Notes: generated by a model not told the origin, from the sequence alone. A DNA stretch of 64,000 nucleotides from Saccharothrix syringae (GCF_009498035.1 NZ_CP034550.1:9176001-9240000), one strand, 5' to 3'. Counted from the first letter of the stretch, positions 1 through 9,288 are shown. A program made the numbers and translations.

Positions 1-416
1 ACCGGCTGACCGGGTGGCGGCTGGCGGTCGGCGCGGACGACGAGACGACCGCGCTGATGACCGAGGACGGCGGCTTCTCCCGCGAGGGCGGCAAGCGGGC
101 AATGGAGGCGCTGCTGGCGCGCGTGCCCGACCTCGACGCGGCGTTCATCGCCTCGGACCACATGGCGGCGGGCGCGCTGGACGCCCTGCGCGACGCGGGC
201 AGGCGGGTGCCCGAGGACGTCGCCGTGGTGGGTTTCGACGACCACCCGATGATCGCGCCCCACACCTCGCCGCCGCTGACCAGCGTGCGGCAGGACACCA
301 CCGCGCAGGTGCGCCACATGGTGACCCACCTGCTGCGGCTGCTGCGCGACGAACCGATCAAGGCCAAGCGGGAGGTCCTGCCGACCACGCTGGTCAAGCG
401 GGCGTCGGCGCCGTAG
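1..416 (+). CDS. LacI-family transcriptional regulator, C-terminal part (5' end outside window)
   Basis: The frame is open from base 3 and ends with TAG at 414-416. It encodes the effector-binding half of a LacI/GalR repressor: the run FIASDHMAAGALDALR, then AVVGFDDHPM and a closing PPLTSVRQD block are standard in this family. The helix-turn-helix is upstream of the window. The gene converges on a beta-glucoside uptake operon (852-5402) whose promoter carries LacI-type palindromes, as in the CebR-cebEFG-bglC arrangement of Streptomyces. Being the repressor of that operon is an inference from context. Confidence 0.85.
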   Translation, partial: RLTGWRLAVGADDETTALMTEDGGFSREGGKRAMEALLARVPDLDAAFIASDHMAAGALDALRDAGRRVPEDVAVVGFDDHPMIAPHTSPPLTSVRQDTTAQVRHMVTHLLRLLRDEPIKAKREVLPTTLVKRASAP

Positions 417-851
417 CCGGGCGGTACCCGAACCCGTCGCGGTGCTCCGGGGCCCACTGGCGGAACGCGCGCGGCCGGTGGACGGTGGGTGTTGTCGACC
501 GGCGCGGGCACGCCGACGGACGCCGCGGCCACGTCGAGCAGGTGCGCCGGGACCGCCTCGGGCATCCGCGGCTCGCGCCGGGCCGGGGCCTGCCCGCGGG
601 TCAGCTCGTCGACAGCGACCGCTCCACCCGTTCGTGGGCGATCCTGATGGGGTTGCCCGCCCGGCCCTCGTGGACGCCGGCCTCGCGGGCGAGGCGCAGG
701 AACGCGTCCTGCGGGTCGCGGGTCGCGGGTTCCGGGCCCGGGAGGAGGCGGTGGCGGAGGACTTCGACGGCCGGCGGCGCGTTCCGCGCCGGCCGGGTGC
801 CACCGCGCGAGGGGGCCGCCCGGCCACCACCGGACGGCCCCCTCGCGGACC
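417..851. other. 435-bp gap with no intact gene; possible decayed minus-strand coding remnant
   Basis: The gap separates two convergent genes. No intact gene is supported. On the minus strand, one frame ending at a stop at 601-603 reads protein-like for roughly 60 codons (for example DPQDAFLRLAREAGV and IRIAHERVERSLS), and a different frame near 423-473 gives AFRQWAPEHRDGFGYRP. This suggests a remnant broken by frameshifts, but I do not recognise a family and high GC makes false coding signal easy. Confidence 0.25.
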
Positions 852-2276
852 TCACCCCAGGTCGTACCCCTCCGCCGGCACCGCGTTGGCCGCGATGACC
901 TTCGCCAGCGTGCGGCCGCTCCGCTTGACCGTCCGCACCTGCGTCCCGTAGTCCACGTGCACGACCCCGAACCGCTGGCTGTACCCCGCCGCCCACTCGA
1001 AGTTGTCCAGCAGCGACCACGCGAAGTACCCGCGCACGTCCACCCCCGCCTCGACGGCCCGGTGCACCGCGCGCAGGTGGTCGACCAGGTAGCGGGTCCG
1101 CTGCTCGTCCTCCACCTCGCCGTCCACCACGGTGTCCGGGAACGCCGACCCGTTCTCCGTGACCACCAGGGGCACGGCCACGTCCCGCCCCAGCCGCACG
1201 AGCAGGTCGGTGAACGCCGACGCCCGCACCTCCCAGCCGAACCCGGTCACCTCCCCCCGCGGCGGCAGGAACTCCACGCCCCGCAGGCCCGGGAACGGCC
1301 CGTCGGCCACCACCGACTCGGCAGCGGCCGCCACGCGGGTCGGGCTGTAGTAGTTCACGCCCATCCAGTCGATCGGGGTGGCGATGACCTCCAGGTCACC
1401 GGGCCGCACCACCGCCGCCCAGTCCCCCAGCCACGCGGTCTCGGCCAGCACGTCCTCCGGGTACCCCCGGCCGGCCAGCGGGTCGAGGAACAGCCGGTTC
1501 TGCAGGCCGTCGACCTTGCGGGCGGCCTCCTCGTCCTCCGCCAGCACCGCGCAGAAGTTGAGCACGATGGAGAACCGGTGCCCCGGCCGCGCCCGCGCGC
1601 GCATCGCCTGCAACGCCAGCCCGTGCCCGAGCAGCAGGTGGTGCGCCGCCTCCAGCGACCCCTTCGGGTCGACCACGCCCGGCGCGTGGATGCCGGTGGC
1701 GTAGCCCAGGAACGCCGAGCACCACGGCTCGTTGAGCGTGGTCCACTCCGCGACGCGGTCGCCCAGGCGCGCGTGCGCCAGCTCCGCGTACTCGGCGAAC
1801 CGGTACGCGGTGTCGCGGTTGCGCCAACCGCCCGCGTCCTCCAGCGCCTGCGGCAGGTCCCAGTGGTACAGCGTCACCACCGGCTCGATGCCGCGCCCCA
1901 GCAGCTCGTCCACCAGCCGGTCGTAGAACGCCAGGCCGCGCGGCTCGACCGGGCCCGCGCCCGTCGGCCGGATGCGCGGCCACGCCAGCGAGAACCGGTA
2001 CGAGCGCAGCCCCAGCCCCGCCATCAGCGCCACGTCCGAGGCGTAGCGGTGGTAGTGGTCGCACGCGGGCTCGCCCGTGTCACCCCCCAGCACGGCACCG
2101 GGCCTGGCCGCGAACGCGTCCCAGATGGACGGACCACGACCGTCCACAGTGGTCGCGCCCTCGATCTGGAACGCCGCCGTGGCCGCGCCCCACCGGAAGT
2201 CCGGCGGGAAGCGCAGCAGGCCGGTCCCGACCGCCGGGTCGGCGGTGGTCGGCGTCGAGTTCACCGAAGAATTCAC
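852..2276 (-). CDS. Family 1 glycoside hydrolase, beta-glucosidase
   Basis: A 474-residue GH1 enzyme predicted to cleave imported cellobiose or other beta-glucosides in the cytoplasm; no signal peptide is visible. The acid/base motif TLNEPW has its Glu near residue 183 and the nucleophile motif VVTENGS has its Glu near 374. FRWGAATAAFQIEG near the N-terminus is also typical. The chosen GTG (2276) overlaps the stop of the upstream permease in a GTGA; a second GTG at 2264 with a better-spaced GGGGTG is an alternative. It is the last gene of the operon starting at 5402, matching the position of bglC in ceb operons. Confidence 0.93.
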   Translation of the reverse strand: MNSSVNSTPTTADPAVGTGLLRFPPDFRWGAATAAFQIEGATTVDGRGPSIWDAFAARPGAVLGGDTGEPACDHYHRYASDVALMAGLGLRSYRFSLAWPRIRPTGAGPVEPRGLAFYDRLVDELLGRGIEPVVTLYHWDLPQALEDAGGWRNRDTAYRFAEYAELAHARLGDRVAEWTTLNEPWCSAFLGYATGIHAPGVVDPKGSLEAAHHLLLGHGLALQAMRARARPGHRFSIVLNFCAVLAEDEEAARKVDGLQNRLFLDPLAGRGYPEDVLAETAWLGDWAAVVRPGDLEVIATPIDWMGVNYYSPTRVAAAAESVVADGPFPGLRGVEFLPPRGEVTGFGWEVRASAFTDLLVRLGRDVAVPLVVTENGSAFPDTVVDGEVEDEQRTRYLVDHLRAVHRAVEAGVDVRGYFAWSLLDNFEWAAGYSQRFGVVHVDYGTQVRTVKRSGRTLAKVIAANAVPAEGYDLG

Positions 2277-3136
2277 CCCTTCACCGCGCCCTGCATGATC
2301 CCGCCGACGACCTGGCGGGCGAGCAGGACGAAGATCGCCACCACCGGCAGCACCGCGAGCGACGCGCCGGACAGCATCAGCGAGTAGTCCGTGTAGTAAC
2401 CGCTGGCCAGCGCCGACAGCGCCACCTGGACGGTGGGGCTGTCGTTCGGGTCCAGCACGATGAGCGGCCAGAAGAAGTCGTTCCAGGCGGTCATGAACGT
2501 GAACATGCCCATCACCGCCGCCTGCGGCCGCACCGCCGGGAACGCCACGTGCCAGAACGTGCGCAGCACACCGCACCCGTCCACCCGCGCCGCCTCGACC
2601 AGCTCGTACGGCACCGACTCCTCGCACGCCTGGCGCATCCAGAACACCGAGAACGAGCCGATCAGCGCGGGCACGACCACCGCCTGGAGCGTGCCGTACC
2701 AGTCGAGGTCGGACATGAGCATGTAGAGCGGGACCACGCCGAGCTGCGTGGGCACCATCGCGGTGCCGACCACGACCAGGAACAGCGAGTCGCGCCCCCG
2801 GAAGCGCAGCCGCGCGAACGCGAAACCGGCCAGCGTGCCCAGCACGACGTTGCTGATCGCCACCGTGCCCGCGACCACCAGCGAGTTCTGCATGGCCAGC
2901 CAGAAGTCGACGGTGTCGAACACCCGGGCCAGGTTCGCCACCAGGTTCCCGCCCGGCACCAGCGACGGCACCGCCTCGCCCAGCGCCGAGTTGTCCTTGC
3001 TGGCGATCAGGAACGAGTAGTACAGCGGGAACACCGACGCGACCAGCACCACGACCAGCAGGGCGTAGGTGAACGGGCCCGCGTTCGCGACGGAGAAGCG
3101 CGAGGCGGACCGCCTGCGCGCCACCGCGGTCGTCAT
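2273..3136 (-). CDS. Carbohydrate ABC transporter permease (MalG/CebG type)
   Basis: A 287-residue inner-membrane permease with about six hydrophobic segments and the EAA loop EAARVDGCGVLRTFWHVAFP that docks on the ATPase. The C-terminal QVVGGIMQGAVKG is typical of the second sugar permease. The ATG at 3136 has GGGGTGAGG just upstream and lies five bases after the stop of the first permease. No ATPase gene is in the operon, which fits ceb/ngc-type systems that share the multitask ATPase MsiK encoded elsewhere (family knowledge). Confidence 0.92.
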   Translation of the reverse strand: MTTAVARRRSASRFSVANAGPFTYALLVVVLVASVFPLYYSFLIASKDNSALGEAVPSLVPGGNLVANLARVFDTVDFWLAMQNSLVVAGTVAISNVVLGTLAGFAFARLRFRGRDSLFLVVVGTAMVPTQLGVVPLYMLMSDLDWYGTLQAVVVPALIGSFSVFWMRQACEESVPYELVEAARVDGCGVLRTFWHVAFPAVRPQAAVMGMFTFMTAWNDFFWPLIVLDPNDSPTVQVALSALASGYYTDYSLMLSGASLAVLPVVAIFVLLARQVVGGIMQGAVKG

Positions 3137-3141
3137 CCGCC

Positions 3142-4122
3142 TCACCCCTTCGACGCGATGCGCCGCGTCAGCGCGAAGTTGACCAGTGCCACCACCAGCA
3201 CCAGCAGGAACAACATCCAGGCGATGGCCGAGGAGTAGCCCGCGTCGAACAACCGGAAGCCCTTCTCGTACAGGTACATCACCAGGGTCTGGAACTGCCG
3301 GTCGTTGCCGCCGGTGCCGGTGGCCGTGCCGCCCGGGTCGAACAGCTGCGGCTCGACGAACAGCTGCATGCCGCCGATGGTGGACACCACGACGGTGAAC
3401 AGGATCGTGGGCCGGATGCTGGGCACGGTGATCGACCAGAACACCCGCCAGCGGGACGCGCCGTCGAGCATGGCCGACTCGTAGGTGTCCTTGGGCACCG
3501 ACTGCATGGCCGCGAGGTAGATCAGCGCGTTGTAGCCGGTCCACCGCCACACCACCATCGAGCTGATGGCCAGGTGCGAGGCCCACGTCTCGGCGCGCCA
3601 GTCCACCGGGTCGATCCCCACCAGCCCGAGCAGGGAGTTGACCACGCCGAAGTCGCGGCCGAACAGCTGGGCGAACACCAGCGCGACCGCCGCGACCGAG
3701 ATGACGTTGGGCAGCAGCACGCCGGCCCGCCAGAACGACCGGCCGCGCAGGCCGCGGTCGAGCAGGGCGGCCAGGCCGAGCGCGGCGAGCAGCTGCGGGA
3801 CGGTGGAGAGCAGGAACAGGCTGATCGTGTTGACCAGCGCGTTCCAGAAGTTCTCGTCGGAGAGCAGCTCGGCGTAGTTGGCCAGGCCCACGAAGCGCTC
3901 GGCGCCGTCAACGAGCTGCCAGTCGTGCAGCGACACCCACGCGGTGTAGAGCAGCGGGTAGAGCCCGAACACGCCGAACACCACGAAGAACGGCGCGACG
4001 ACCAGGTACGGCGTGTACCTGGTGTCCCACCGGTCGAGCCGGTCCCGCCACGGCGGCCGCCGCGCGGGCGGGACGGGGTCGACGCCCCGCCCCGCCCGCG
4101 CCCGTTCCGGTGCGACGGTCAC
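3142..4122 (-). CDS. Carbohydrate ABC transporter permease (MalF/CebF type)
   Basis: A 326-residue membrane protein; after a proline/arginine-rich N-terminus, YTPYLVVAPFFVVFGVFGLY forms the first helix, and the EAA-type loop ESAMLDGASRWRVFWSITVP lies in the second half. The GTG start (4122) overlaps the TGA of the binding-protein gene, indicating translational coupling. With the next permease it should form the channel for the oligosaccharide caught by the lipoprotein encoded upstream. Confidence 0.92.
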   Translation of the reverse strand: MTVAPERARAGRGVDPVPPARRPPWRDRLDRWDTRYTPYLVVAPFFVVFGVFGLYPLLYTAWVSLHDWQLVDGAERFVGLANYAELLSDENFWNALVNTISLFLLSTVPQLLAALGLAALLDRGLRGRSFWRAGVLLPNVISVAAVALVFAQLFGRDFGVVNSLLGLVGIDPVDWRAETWASHLAISSMVVWRWTGYNALIYLAAMQSVPKDTYESAMLDGASRWRVFWSITVPSIRPTILFTVVVSTIGGMQLFVEPQLFDPGGTATGTGGNDRQFQTLVMYLYEKGFRLFDAGYSSAIAWMLFLLVLVVALVNFALTRRIASKG

Positions 4123-5402
4123 TTGACCGCGTCCCCGGCCTCTTGCACGGCCTGGGCGAACGACTCGGCGGTGCCCTGCTTGCCGGTCTCCACGCGGGAG
4201 AGGGCGTTGTTGAACACCGGGGTCACCTTGGCGTCCTTGGTGCCGCGGTAGGTCGGCTTCAGGTTCTCCGCGGAGTTGCCGAAGATCTCGCCGACGGGCG
4301 CGGAGTTGAAGTACTCGTTCTTCGTCGCGGTGACCTCGGGGTCCTTGTACGCGGCGGGCTCGCTGGGCAGGTTGCCGGTCTCCTTGAAGATCCGCTTCTG
4401 CTGCTCGGGCGCGGTCAGCCACTTGGCCAGCTCGTAAGCCTCCTCGGGGTGCTTGCCCTGCTTGGGCACGGCCAGGAACGAGCCGCCCCAGTTGCCGCCG
4501 CCACCGGGCGCGGCGGCCACGTCCCACTTGCCCGCGGCCTCGTCGCCGGCACCGGCCTTGATCAGCGCGAGCGCCCACGCGGGGCACGTCGTGGTGGCGA
4601 AGGACGCCTGCTTGAGGGCGACGTTCCAGTCCTGGCTGAACGGGGTCAGCGCGCTGGTCTGCTTCTTCTCGCCCAGGCTCGCGGCCAGCTCGAAGGCGTC
4701 CGCCACCTTCTCGTTGGTGCCGGCGATGAACGAGTCGTCGGCCTTGGCGAAGTAGCCCTCCTCGGTCTGGTCGAGGATGGCCTTGTAGACGTTCTGGGCG
4801 GTGTCGACGAACTTCACGCCCGGCGTGGCCGCGGTGAAGGTGTCGGCGACCTTGAGGTAGTCCGCCCAGGTCGGCCACAGCTTGCCGACCTCGTCGCGCT
4901 CGGTGGGCAACCCGGCGGCCTGGAACAGGTCGCGGCGGTAGCACAGCGCGAGGCTGCCCATGTCGGTGCCCAGGCCGAGCACGAAGTTCCCGTCGTCGGT
5001 GGTGCCCTGGTTCCACTTCCAGGGCGCCCACCGGGACTCCAGCTCCTTGGCGCCGTGGTCCGCGAGGTTGACGAACTTGTCCTTGGACTGGCGGAACTGG
5101 GCGATGTTGCCCTCTTCAATGGCCACGATGTCCGCGGCACCGCGACCGCCGGCCAGCTGGGTGGCGAGCTGCGTGTGGTGCTGCTCCATCTTGACCGTGC
5201 GCTGCTCGACCTCGACGTTCGGGTGCGCGGCCTGGTACTCCTTGATCAGGTTGGTGAAGCCGAAGTCGGAGAAGACGCCGATCGACAGCTTGACCTTGTC
5301 GTCCCCGGCGCCACCTCCCCCGCCACCGCACGCGGTCACCAGCGCGGCTGCCACGGCGACCGCCGCGGCGGCCTTCGTCCGTCCGACCGGGGTCCTGCTC
5401 AT
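4119..5402 (-). CDS. Extracellular sugar-binding lipoprotein of ABC transporter
   Basis: A 427-residue family 1 extracellular solute-binding protein. The N-terminus MSRTPVGRTKAAAAVAVAAA precedes the lipobox LVTAC, so the mature protein should be lipid-anchored outside the membrane. An in-frame ATG exists at 5444, but it overlaps the operator; the ATG at 5402 has GAGGAGGA in front and gives a normal signal peptide. First gene of the sugar operon. The substrate (cellobiose or another beta-glucoside) is inferred from the GH1 gene at the operon end and the CebR-like operators. Confidence 0.93.
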   Translation of the reverse strand: MSRTPVGRTKAAAAVAVAAALVTACGGGGGGAGDDKVKLSIGVFSDFGFTNLIKEYQAAHPNVEVEQRTVKMEQHHTQLATQLAGGRGAADIVAIEEGNIAQFRQSKDKFVNLADHGAKELESRWAPWKWNQGTTDDGNFVLGLGTDMGSLALCYRRDLFQAAGLPTERDEVGKLWPTWADYLKVADTFTAATPGVKFVDTAQNVYKAILDQTEEGYFAKADDSFIAGTNEKVADAFELAASLGEKKQTSALTPFSQDWNVALKQASFATTTCPAWALALIKAGAGDEAAGKWDVAAAPGGGGNWGGSFLAVPKQGKHPEEAYELAKWLTAPEQQKRIFKETGNLPSEPAAYKDPEVTATKNEYFNSAPVGEIFGNSAENLKPTYRGTKDAKVTPVFNNALSRVETGKQGTAESFAQAVQEAGDAVK

Positions 5403-5443
5403 CCGTCCTCCTCGACGTGCCCGCCGGCTCTCGCCCGACGTCA

Positions 5444-5471
5444 TGAGAGCGCTCTCATGAGAGCGCTCTCA
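5444..5471. promoter_or_regulatory. Two abutting LacI-type operators
   Basis: The perfect 14-bp palindrome TGAGAGCGCTCTCA occurs twice without a gap (5444-5457 and 5458-5471), 42 bp before the chosen start of the binding-protein gene. It matches the GAGCGCTC core of the Streptomyces CebR box (TGGGAGCGCTCCCA) with one symmetric change per half. It most likely binds a LacI-family repressor, perhaps the one whose tail lies at 1-416. Confidence 0.85.
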
Positions 5472-5536
5472 CAGTCGGGGGGCCGGGCCGGGATGTCAAC
5501 GGGGACCGGAACCAACGAGATCGTTCCGCAACTTTC

Positions 5537-5548
5537 TGAAGCGCTTTC
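5537..5548. promoter_or_regulatory. Degenerate third LacI-type operator
   Basis: TGAAGCGCTTTC has the same central AGCGCT core as the two perfect operators and lies 66 bp further upstream. It could be an auxiliary site for looping, or part of a promoter region reading left. Weak evidence. Confidence 0.35.
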
Positions 5549-5602
5549 GTACGCTCGCCGTCACCGGATTGTCACTTCACGTGAGGGGTTCGGCGGCCGG
5601 AC

Positions 5603-5637
5603 GCGGCGTGGCCCGGCCCTCGCTCGGGCCACGCCGC
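5603..5637. terminator. Perfect 13-bp hairpin in sugar-operon upstream region
   Basis: GCGGCGTGGCCCG (5603-5615) pairs with CGGGCCACGCCGC (5625-5637) around a 9-base loop. It has the shape of an actinobacterial terminator without a U-tract. No obvious gene ends nearby, so it may stop read-through from the ABC exporter genes into the sugar operon. Confidence 0.55.
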
Positions 5638-5985
5638 ACCTGGTTAGAGGGGAGGTGCGCGGGGTTATGACGCGCGCTCGGGATATTTTTTGTGACCCGC
5701 ACCGCACCGGCCGGCCTGCCCCGTCCGCACACCCGCCGACGACACGCGCCCGGCACCGGAGCCGCTTTCGCCGTCGCCCGGATGCGCCACGACCCGCCTG
5801 TCGGGCAGGTTGTCGGGCGGCGCCCCGCGCCCGGTGCGGCCGGACGGGGTGACCGCCACCGCGTCGCCCGCACCCGGTGAGGCGTGGCGGTCGGTGGGCG
5901 CCGGGTTCGCGGGCGCGGTGCGTGATGGCGGCGTTCTGGCTGCTCCCGCTCCTGCCGGACCCGCCGACCCGAGCCACGCGCGCGG
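5638..5985. other. Intergenic stretch without recognisable gene
   Basis: About 350 bp between the hairpin at 5603-5637 and the terminator at 5986-6020. Open frames here have arginine/proline-rich translations with no family character. A locally AT-rich run (GATATTTTTT near 5682-5691) is the only distinctive spot and could be promoter DNA. Confidence 0.4.
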
Positions 5986-6020
5986 GCGGCCCGCTCCTCC
6001 CCCGAAGAGGAGCGGGCCGC
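5986..6020 (-). terminator. Terminator of the ABC exporter operon
   Basis: A 14-bp perfect stem, GCGGCCCGCTCCTC (5986-5999) with GAGGAGCGGGCCGC (6007-6020), around a 7-base loop, located 10 bp after the stop of the FtsX-type permease gene. Confidence 0.8.
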
Positions 6021-6029
6021 CTCCCCCTG

Positions 6030-8531
6030 CTACGCCTCGGCGATCCCCGCGATCACCGAGGTCCGGGCGGCGCGCCGCGCGGGCAGCGCCGCCGCGAGCA
6101 CCGCGGCCACCACGGCGGCCGCGAGCATCACGCCCAGCTGCCCGAAGGGCACCACCAGGTCGATCGACACGTCCTCGGTGGACACGGCCCGGTTGATCAC
6201 CCAGCCGAACCCCACGCCCAGCGCCACCCCGATCACCGCGCCCATGAGCGCCATCAGGATCGACTCGACCACCAGCATCAGCCGCAACTGGCCGCGGGTC
6301 AGGCCGAGGGCCCTGAGCAGCGCCGACTCGCGGGTGCGCTCCAGCACCGACAGCGTCAGCGTGTTGGCGATGCCGAACAGGGCGATCACCACCGCCAGGC
6401 CGATCAGCGCCCAGATGAACGCGAGCACCTGGTTGAGCTGCTGGTCGAGCTGGTCCTTCGTCTCCGCCGCGCTGTCGAGCACGGCCAGCGGCGACGCGTC
6501 GGTGACCTCCTCCACGGCCGCCCGGCCGTCGACCGCGCCGTCGCGCAGCTTGATCAGGACGCTGTCGTAGCCCTCGCGGGCGCCGGGGAACCGCTGCGAG
6601 GTCTCCAGGGTCATCACGCCGTCGGCCATCCGGTTGCCGCTGACCACGGCCACCACCTTCAGCGCCTGCTCCGCGTCCCCCGCCTTGACGGTCACCGTCG
6701 AGCCGACCCCCAGGCCCTGCTCCTGCGCGTACTCCTGGCGCAGCGCGATCGTGCCCTCGGTGAGGTCGTCGAGCGAACCGCTGACCACCGCGGGCCGGAA
6801 CAGGCTGCCCAGCGCGTCGCGGCCGATGCCGGTGAAGTACGCGCGGTCGCCGTACACGGTGGTGGTCGGCGCGACCTCGGCGACCTCGGGCAGGGCGGCC
6901 AGCTGCTCGGCCAGCTCGCGCGGCAGCGGCCGGTCGTAGAGGGCCGAGGTGACCGTGTAGTCGGCGGGCATCCGCTGCTCGACCTCGGCGGCGGCGGTCT
7001 CCCGGGCGCTGTTGGCGACCACGGTCACCATCGCCACGATGGTCACGCCGATCATCAGCGCGGCGGTCGTCGCGGCGGTGCGCCTGGGGTTGCGGCCCGC
7101 GTTGGCCGAGGCCAGCTTGGCGGGCACGCCGAACAGCGCCCGCGGCAGCGCGCCGAGCACGCCGTTGACCGGGCCGACGAGCAGCGGTCCGAGCACCACG
7201 ACCGCGGCGAGCAGCGCCATCGTGCCCGCGCCGCTGAGGTAGGCGCCCATGTCCTCGCCGTTCATGCCCAGCCCGGCCACGACCAGGCCGACGCCGCCCG
7301 CCCCGAGCAGCGCGGCGGCCAGCACGCGCGGCACGCCGGTGCGCCGGACCTCCTCGCCGCTGTCGGGCTGGCTGCGCAGCGCGGCCACCGGTGCGACCCG
7401 GGTGGCCTTGCGGGCGGGCAGCACCGCGGCGAGCACGGTCACCAGCGTGCCGACGGCGAACGCGGCCAGCACCGTGGTCACCGACATGGGCAGGCGGACG
7501 CCGGTCGAGCCGTCCTCGAACGAGTTGATCACGACCTGGAGCAGCGCGGACACGCCGAGCCCGGCGAACAGGCCGATCACCGACGCCACCAGGCCCATCA
7601 CCACGGCCTCGACCAGCACGCCCCGGAACACCTGGCCGCGGCTCGCGCCGACGCACCGCATCAGGGCCAGCTCGCGGGTCCGCTGGGCGACCAGGATGGT
7701 GAAGGTGTTGTAGATGACCATGGCCGCGACGACCAGCGCGATCAGCGCGAACGCCAGCAGCACCGAGGTGAACTCCGCGGCCTGCGAGCCGATCTGCGCC
7801 AACTGCTCCCGCGTCAGGTCCTCACCGGTCTGGAACCCGAACCCGGTGTCCCCGAGGGCGCGGCGCAGGTTCTCCACCAGCTGCTGCTGCGAGACGCCGG
7901 GTGCCGCGGCGACCACCACCTGGTAGGGCAGCAGGTCGGGTTCGACGGTCCGCAGCGCGCCGGTCGTGAGCGCCACGTGGTCGCCGCCGCCCAGCACGGC
8001 CTCGGTGCCGCCCTGCGTGTAGGTGCCGACGAGCTTGAACGTGTGGCGGGCGTCGTCCTCGCCGAGCAGGACCACGGTGCCGCCGACGGTGAGCTTGGCC
8101 GACTTGGCGGTGCGCTCGTCGACCGCGATCTCGTCGTCCGCGGTCGGGTGGCGGCCCTCGGCGACGTCGACCTCGCGCAGCTCCGGCGTGGTGGCCACGG
8201 ACGCGGCCCACGCGGGCCGGGCCTTGCCGTCGGTGCCGATCAGCGGCACCTGCGTGCTGACGCGCGCGTCGGCCCCGGCCACGCCCGGTGCCCGCCGGAC
8301 GGCCTCCAGCGCCTCCGGGGTGATGCCCCCGTCCCGGTCCGAGCCGGTGTAGGTGACGGAGGCGTCGACGTTGCGGGCGCCCCGGGCGAACTCGTCGTTC
8401 AGGCTCGCCTTCATCGCGTCGCCGAGCACGAGCGTGCCGGTGACGAACGCGACGCCGAGCGCGATGGCGACCGAGGACAGCACGAGTCGCGCGGTGCGGG
8501 CCCTGATGCCCGCGAGGATGGTGCGCAGCAT
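6030..8531 (-). CDS. ABC transporter permease with two FtsX domains
   Basis: An 833-residue membrane protein. One N-terminal helix (LVLSSVAIALGVAFVTGTLV) is followed by a large extracytoplasmic MacB-like domain, then two blocks of FtsX-type helices; ERTRESALLRALGLTRGQLR in the second and RTRELALMRCVGASRGQVF in the first are the typical coupling segments. Such proteins move lipids, lipoproteins or peptides out of the membrane rather than importing solutes. Four bases after the ATPase gene stop; the two form an exporter. Substrate unknown. Confidence 0.93.
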   Translation of the reverse strand: MLRTILAGIRARTARLVLSSVAIALGVAFVTGTLVLGDAMKASLNDEFARGARNVDASVTYTGSDRDGGITPEALEAVRRAPGVAGADARVSTQVPLIGTDGKARPAWAASVATTPELREVDVAEGRHPTADDEIAVDERTAKSAKLTVGGTVVLLGEDDARHTFKLVGTYTQGGTEAVLGGGDHVALTTGALRTVEPDLLPYQVVVAAAPGVSQQQLVENLRRALGDTGFGFQTGEDLTREQLAQIGSQAAEFTSVLLAFALIALVVAAMVIYNTFTILVAQRTRELALMRCVGASRGQVFRGVLVEAVVMGLVASVIGLFAGLGVSALLQVVINSFEDGSTGVRLPMSVTTVLAAFAVGTLVTVLAAVLPARKATRVAPVAALRSQPDSGEEVRRTGVPRVLAAALLGAGGVGLVVAGLGMNGEDMGAYLSGAGTMALLAAVVVLGPLLVGPVNGVLGALPRALFGVPAKLASANAGRNPRRTAATTAALMIGVTIVAMVTVVANSARETAAAEVEQRMPADYTVTSALYDRPLPRELAEQLAALPEVAEVAPTTTVYGDRAYFTGIGRDALGSLFRPAVVSGSLDDLTEGTIALRQEYAQEQGLGVGSTVTVKAGDAEQALKVVAVVSGNRMADGVMTLETSQRFPGAREGYDSVLIKLRDGAVDGRAAVEEVTDASPLAVLDSAAETKDQLDQQLNQVLAFIWALIGLAVVIALFGIANTLTLSVLERTRESALLRALGLTRGQLRLMLVVESILMALMGAVIGVALGVGFGWVINRAVSTEDVSIDLVVPFGQLGVMLAAAVVAAVLAAALPARRAARTSVIAGIAEA

Positions 8532-8535
8532 CAGG

Positions 8536-9288
8536 TCACGCGCCCAGGTGCTTCAGGGCGGACAGCACGGAGTCAGCGGTGGGGTTGTCGATCTCGCCGG
8601 CCAGCCGGCCGTCGGCGAGCAGCACCACGCGGTCGGCGTAGGACGCGGCGACCGGGTCGTGCGTCACCATGATCACGGTCTGGCCGAGCTTGCGGACCGA
8701 CATGCGCAGGAAGTCCAGCACCTCCGCGCCGGAGCGCGAGTCGAGGTTGCCGGTCGGTTCGTCGGCGAACACCACGTCGGGGCGGGCGACCAGGGCGCGG
8801 GCGCAGGCCACGCGCTGCTGCTGGCCGCCGGACAGCTCGCTGGGCTTGTGCCGGAGCCGGTCGCGCAGGCCCAGCACGTCGACGATGGTGTCGAACCACT
8901 CGCGGTCGGGCTTGCGGCCCGCCAGCTCCAGGCCGAGCAGGATGTTCTGCTCCGCGGAGAGCGTGGGCAGCAGGTTGAACGCCTGGAAGATGAACCCGAC
9001 CCGGTCGCGGCGCAGCCTGGTCAGCTCCTTGTCGCCCAGCGAGGTGATCTCGGTGCCGCCGATCTGGACCGTGCCGCCGTCGACGCCGTCCAGCCCGGCC
9101 AGGCAGTGCATGAGCGTGGACTTGCCGGAGCCGGACGGGCCCATGATGGCGGTGAACCGGCCCGCCTGGAACGCGACGCTGACCCCGTCCAGCGCCCGGA
9201 CGGCCGTGTCGCCGCTGCCGTACACCTTGACCAGGTTCGCGGCCGCGGCGGCGGTGCCGGTCCCGATGTCGGACACCAGTGCGGACAT
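8536..9288 (-). CDS. ABC transporter ATP-binding protein (MacB/LolD type)
   Basis: A 250-residue ATPase with Walker A GPSGSGKST, Q-loop FIFQAFNLLPTL, signature LSGGQQQR and Walker B VVFADEPTG followed by the H-loop VTHD. The FNLLPTLSAEQNILL segment is typical of the LolD/MacB group that pairs with FtsX-type permeases. The ATG at 9288 has GAGGGAG in front. It leads a two-gene operon with the permease downstream. Confidence 0.95.
   Translation of the reverse strand: MSALVSDIGTGTAAAAANLVKVYGSGDTAVRALDGVSVAFQAGRFTAIMGPSGSGKSTLMHCLAGLDGVDGGTVQIGGTEITSLGDKELTRLRRDRVGFIFQAFNLLPTLSAEQNILLGLELAGRKPDREWFDTIVDVLGLRDRLRHKPSELSGGQQQRVACARALVARPDVVFADEPTGNLDSRSGAEVLDFLRMSVRKLGQTVIMVTHDPVAASYADRVVLLADGRLAGEIDNPTADSVLSALKHLGA

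Noticed and set aside
5561..5977. Minus-strand frame of 138 codons upstream of the sugar operon
   Set aside because: Arg/Pro/Gly-rich translation without family features; it runs through a perfect terminator-like hairpin.
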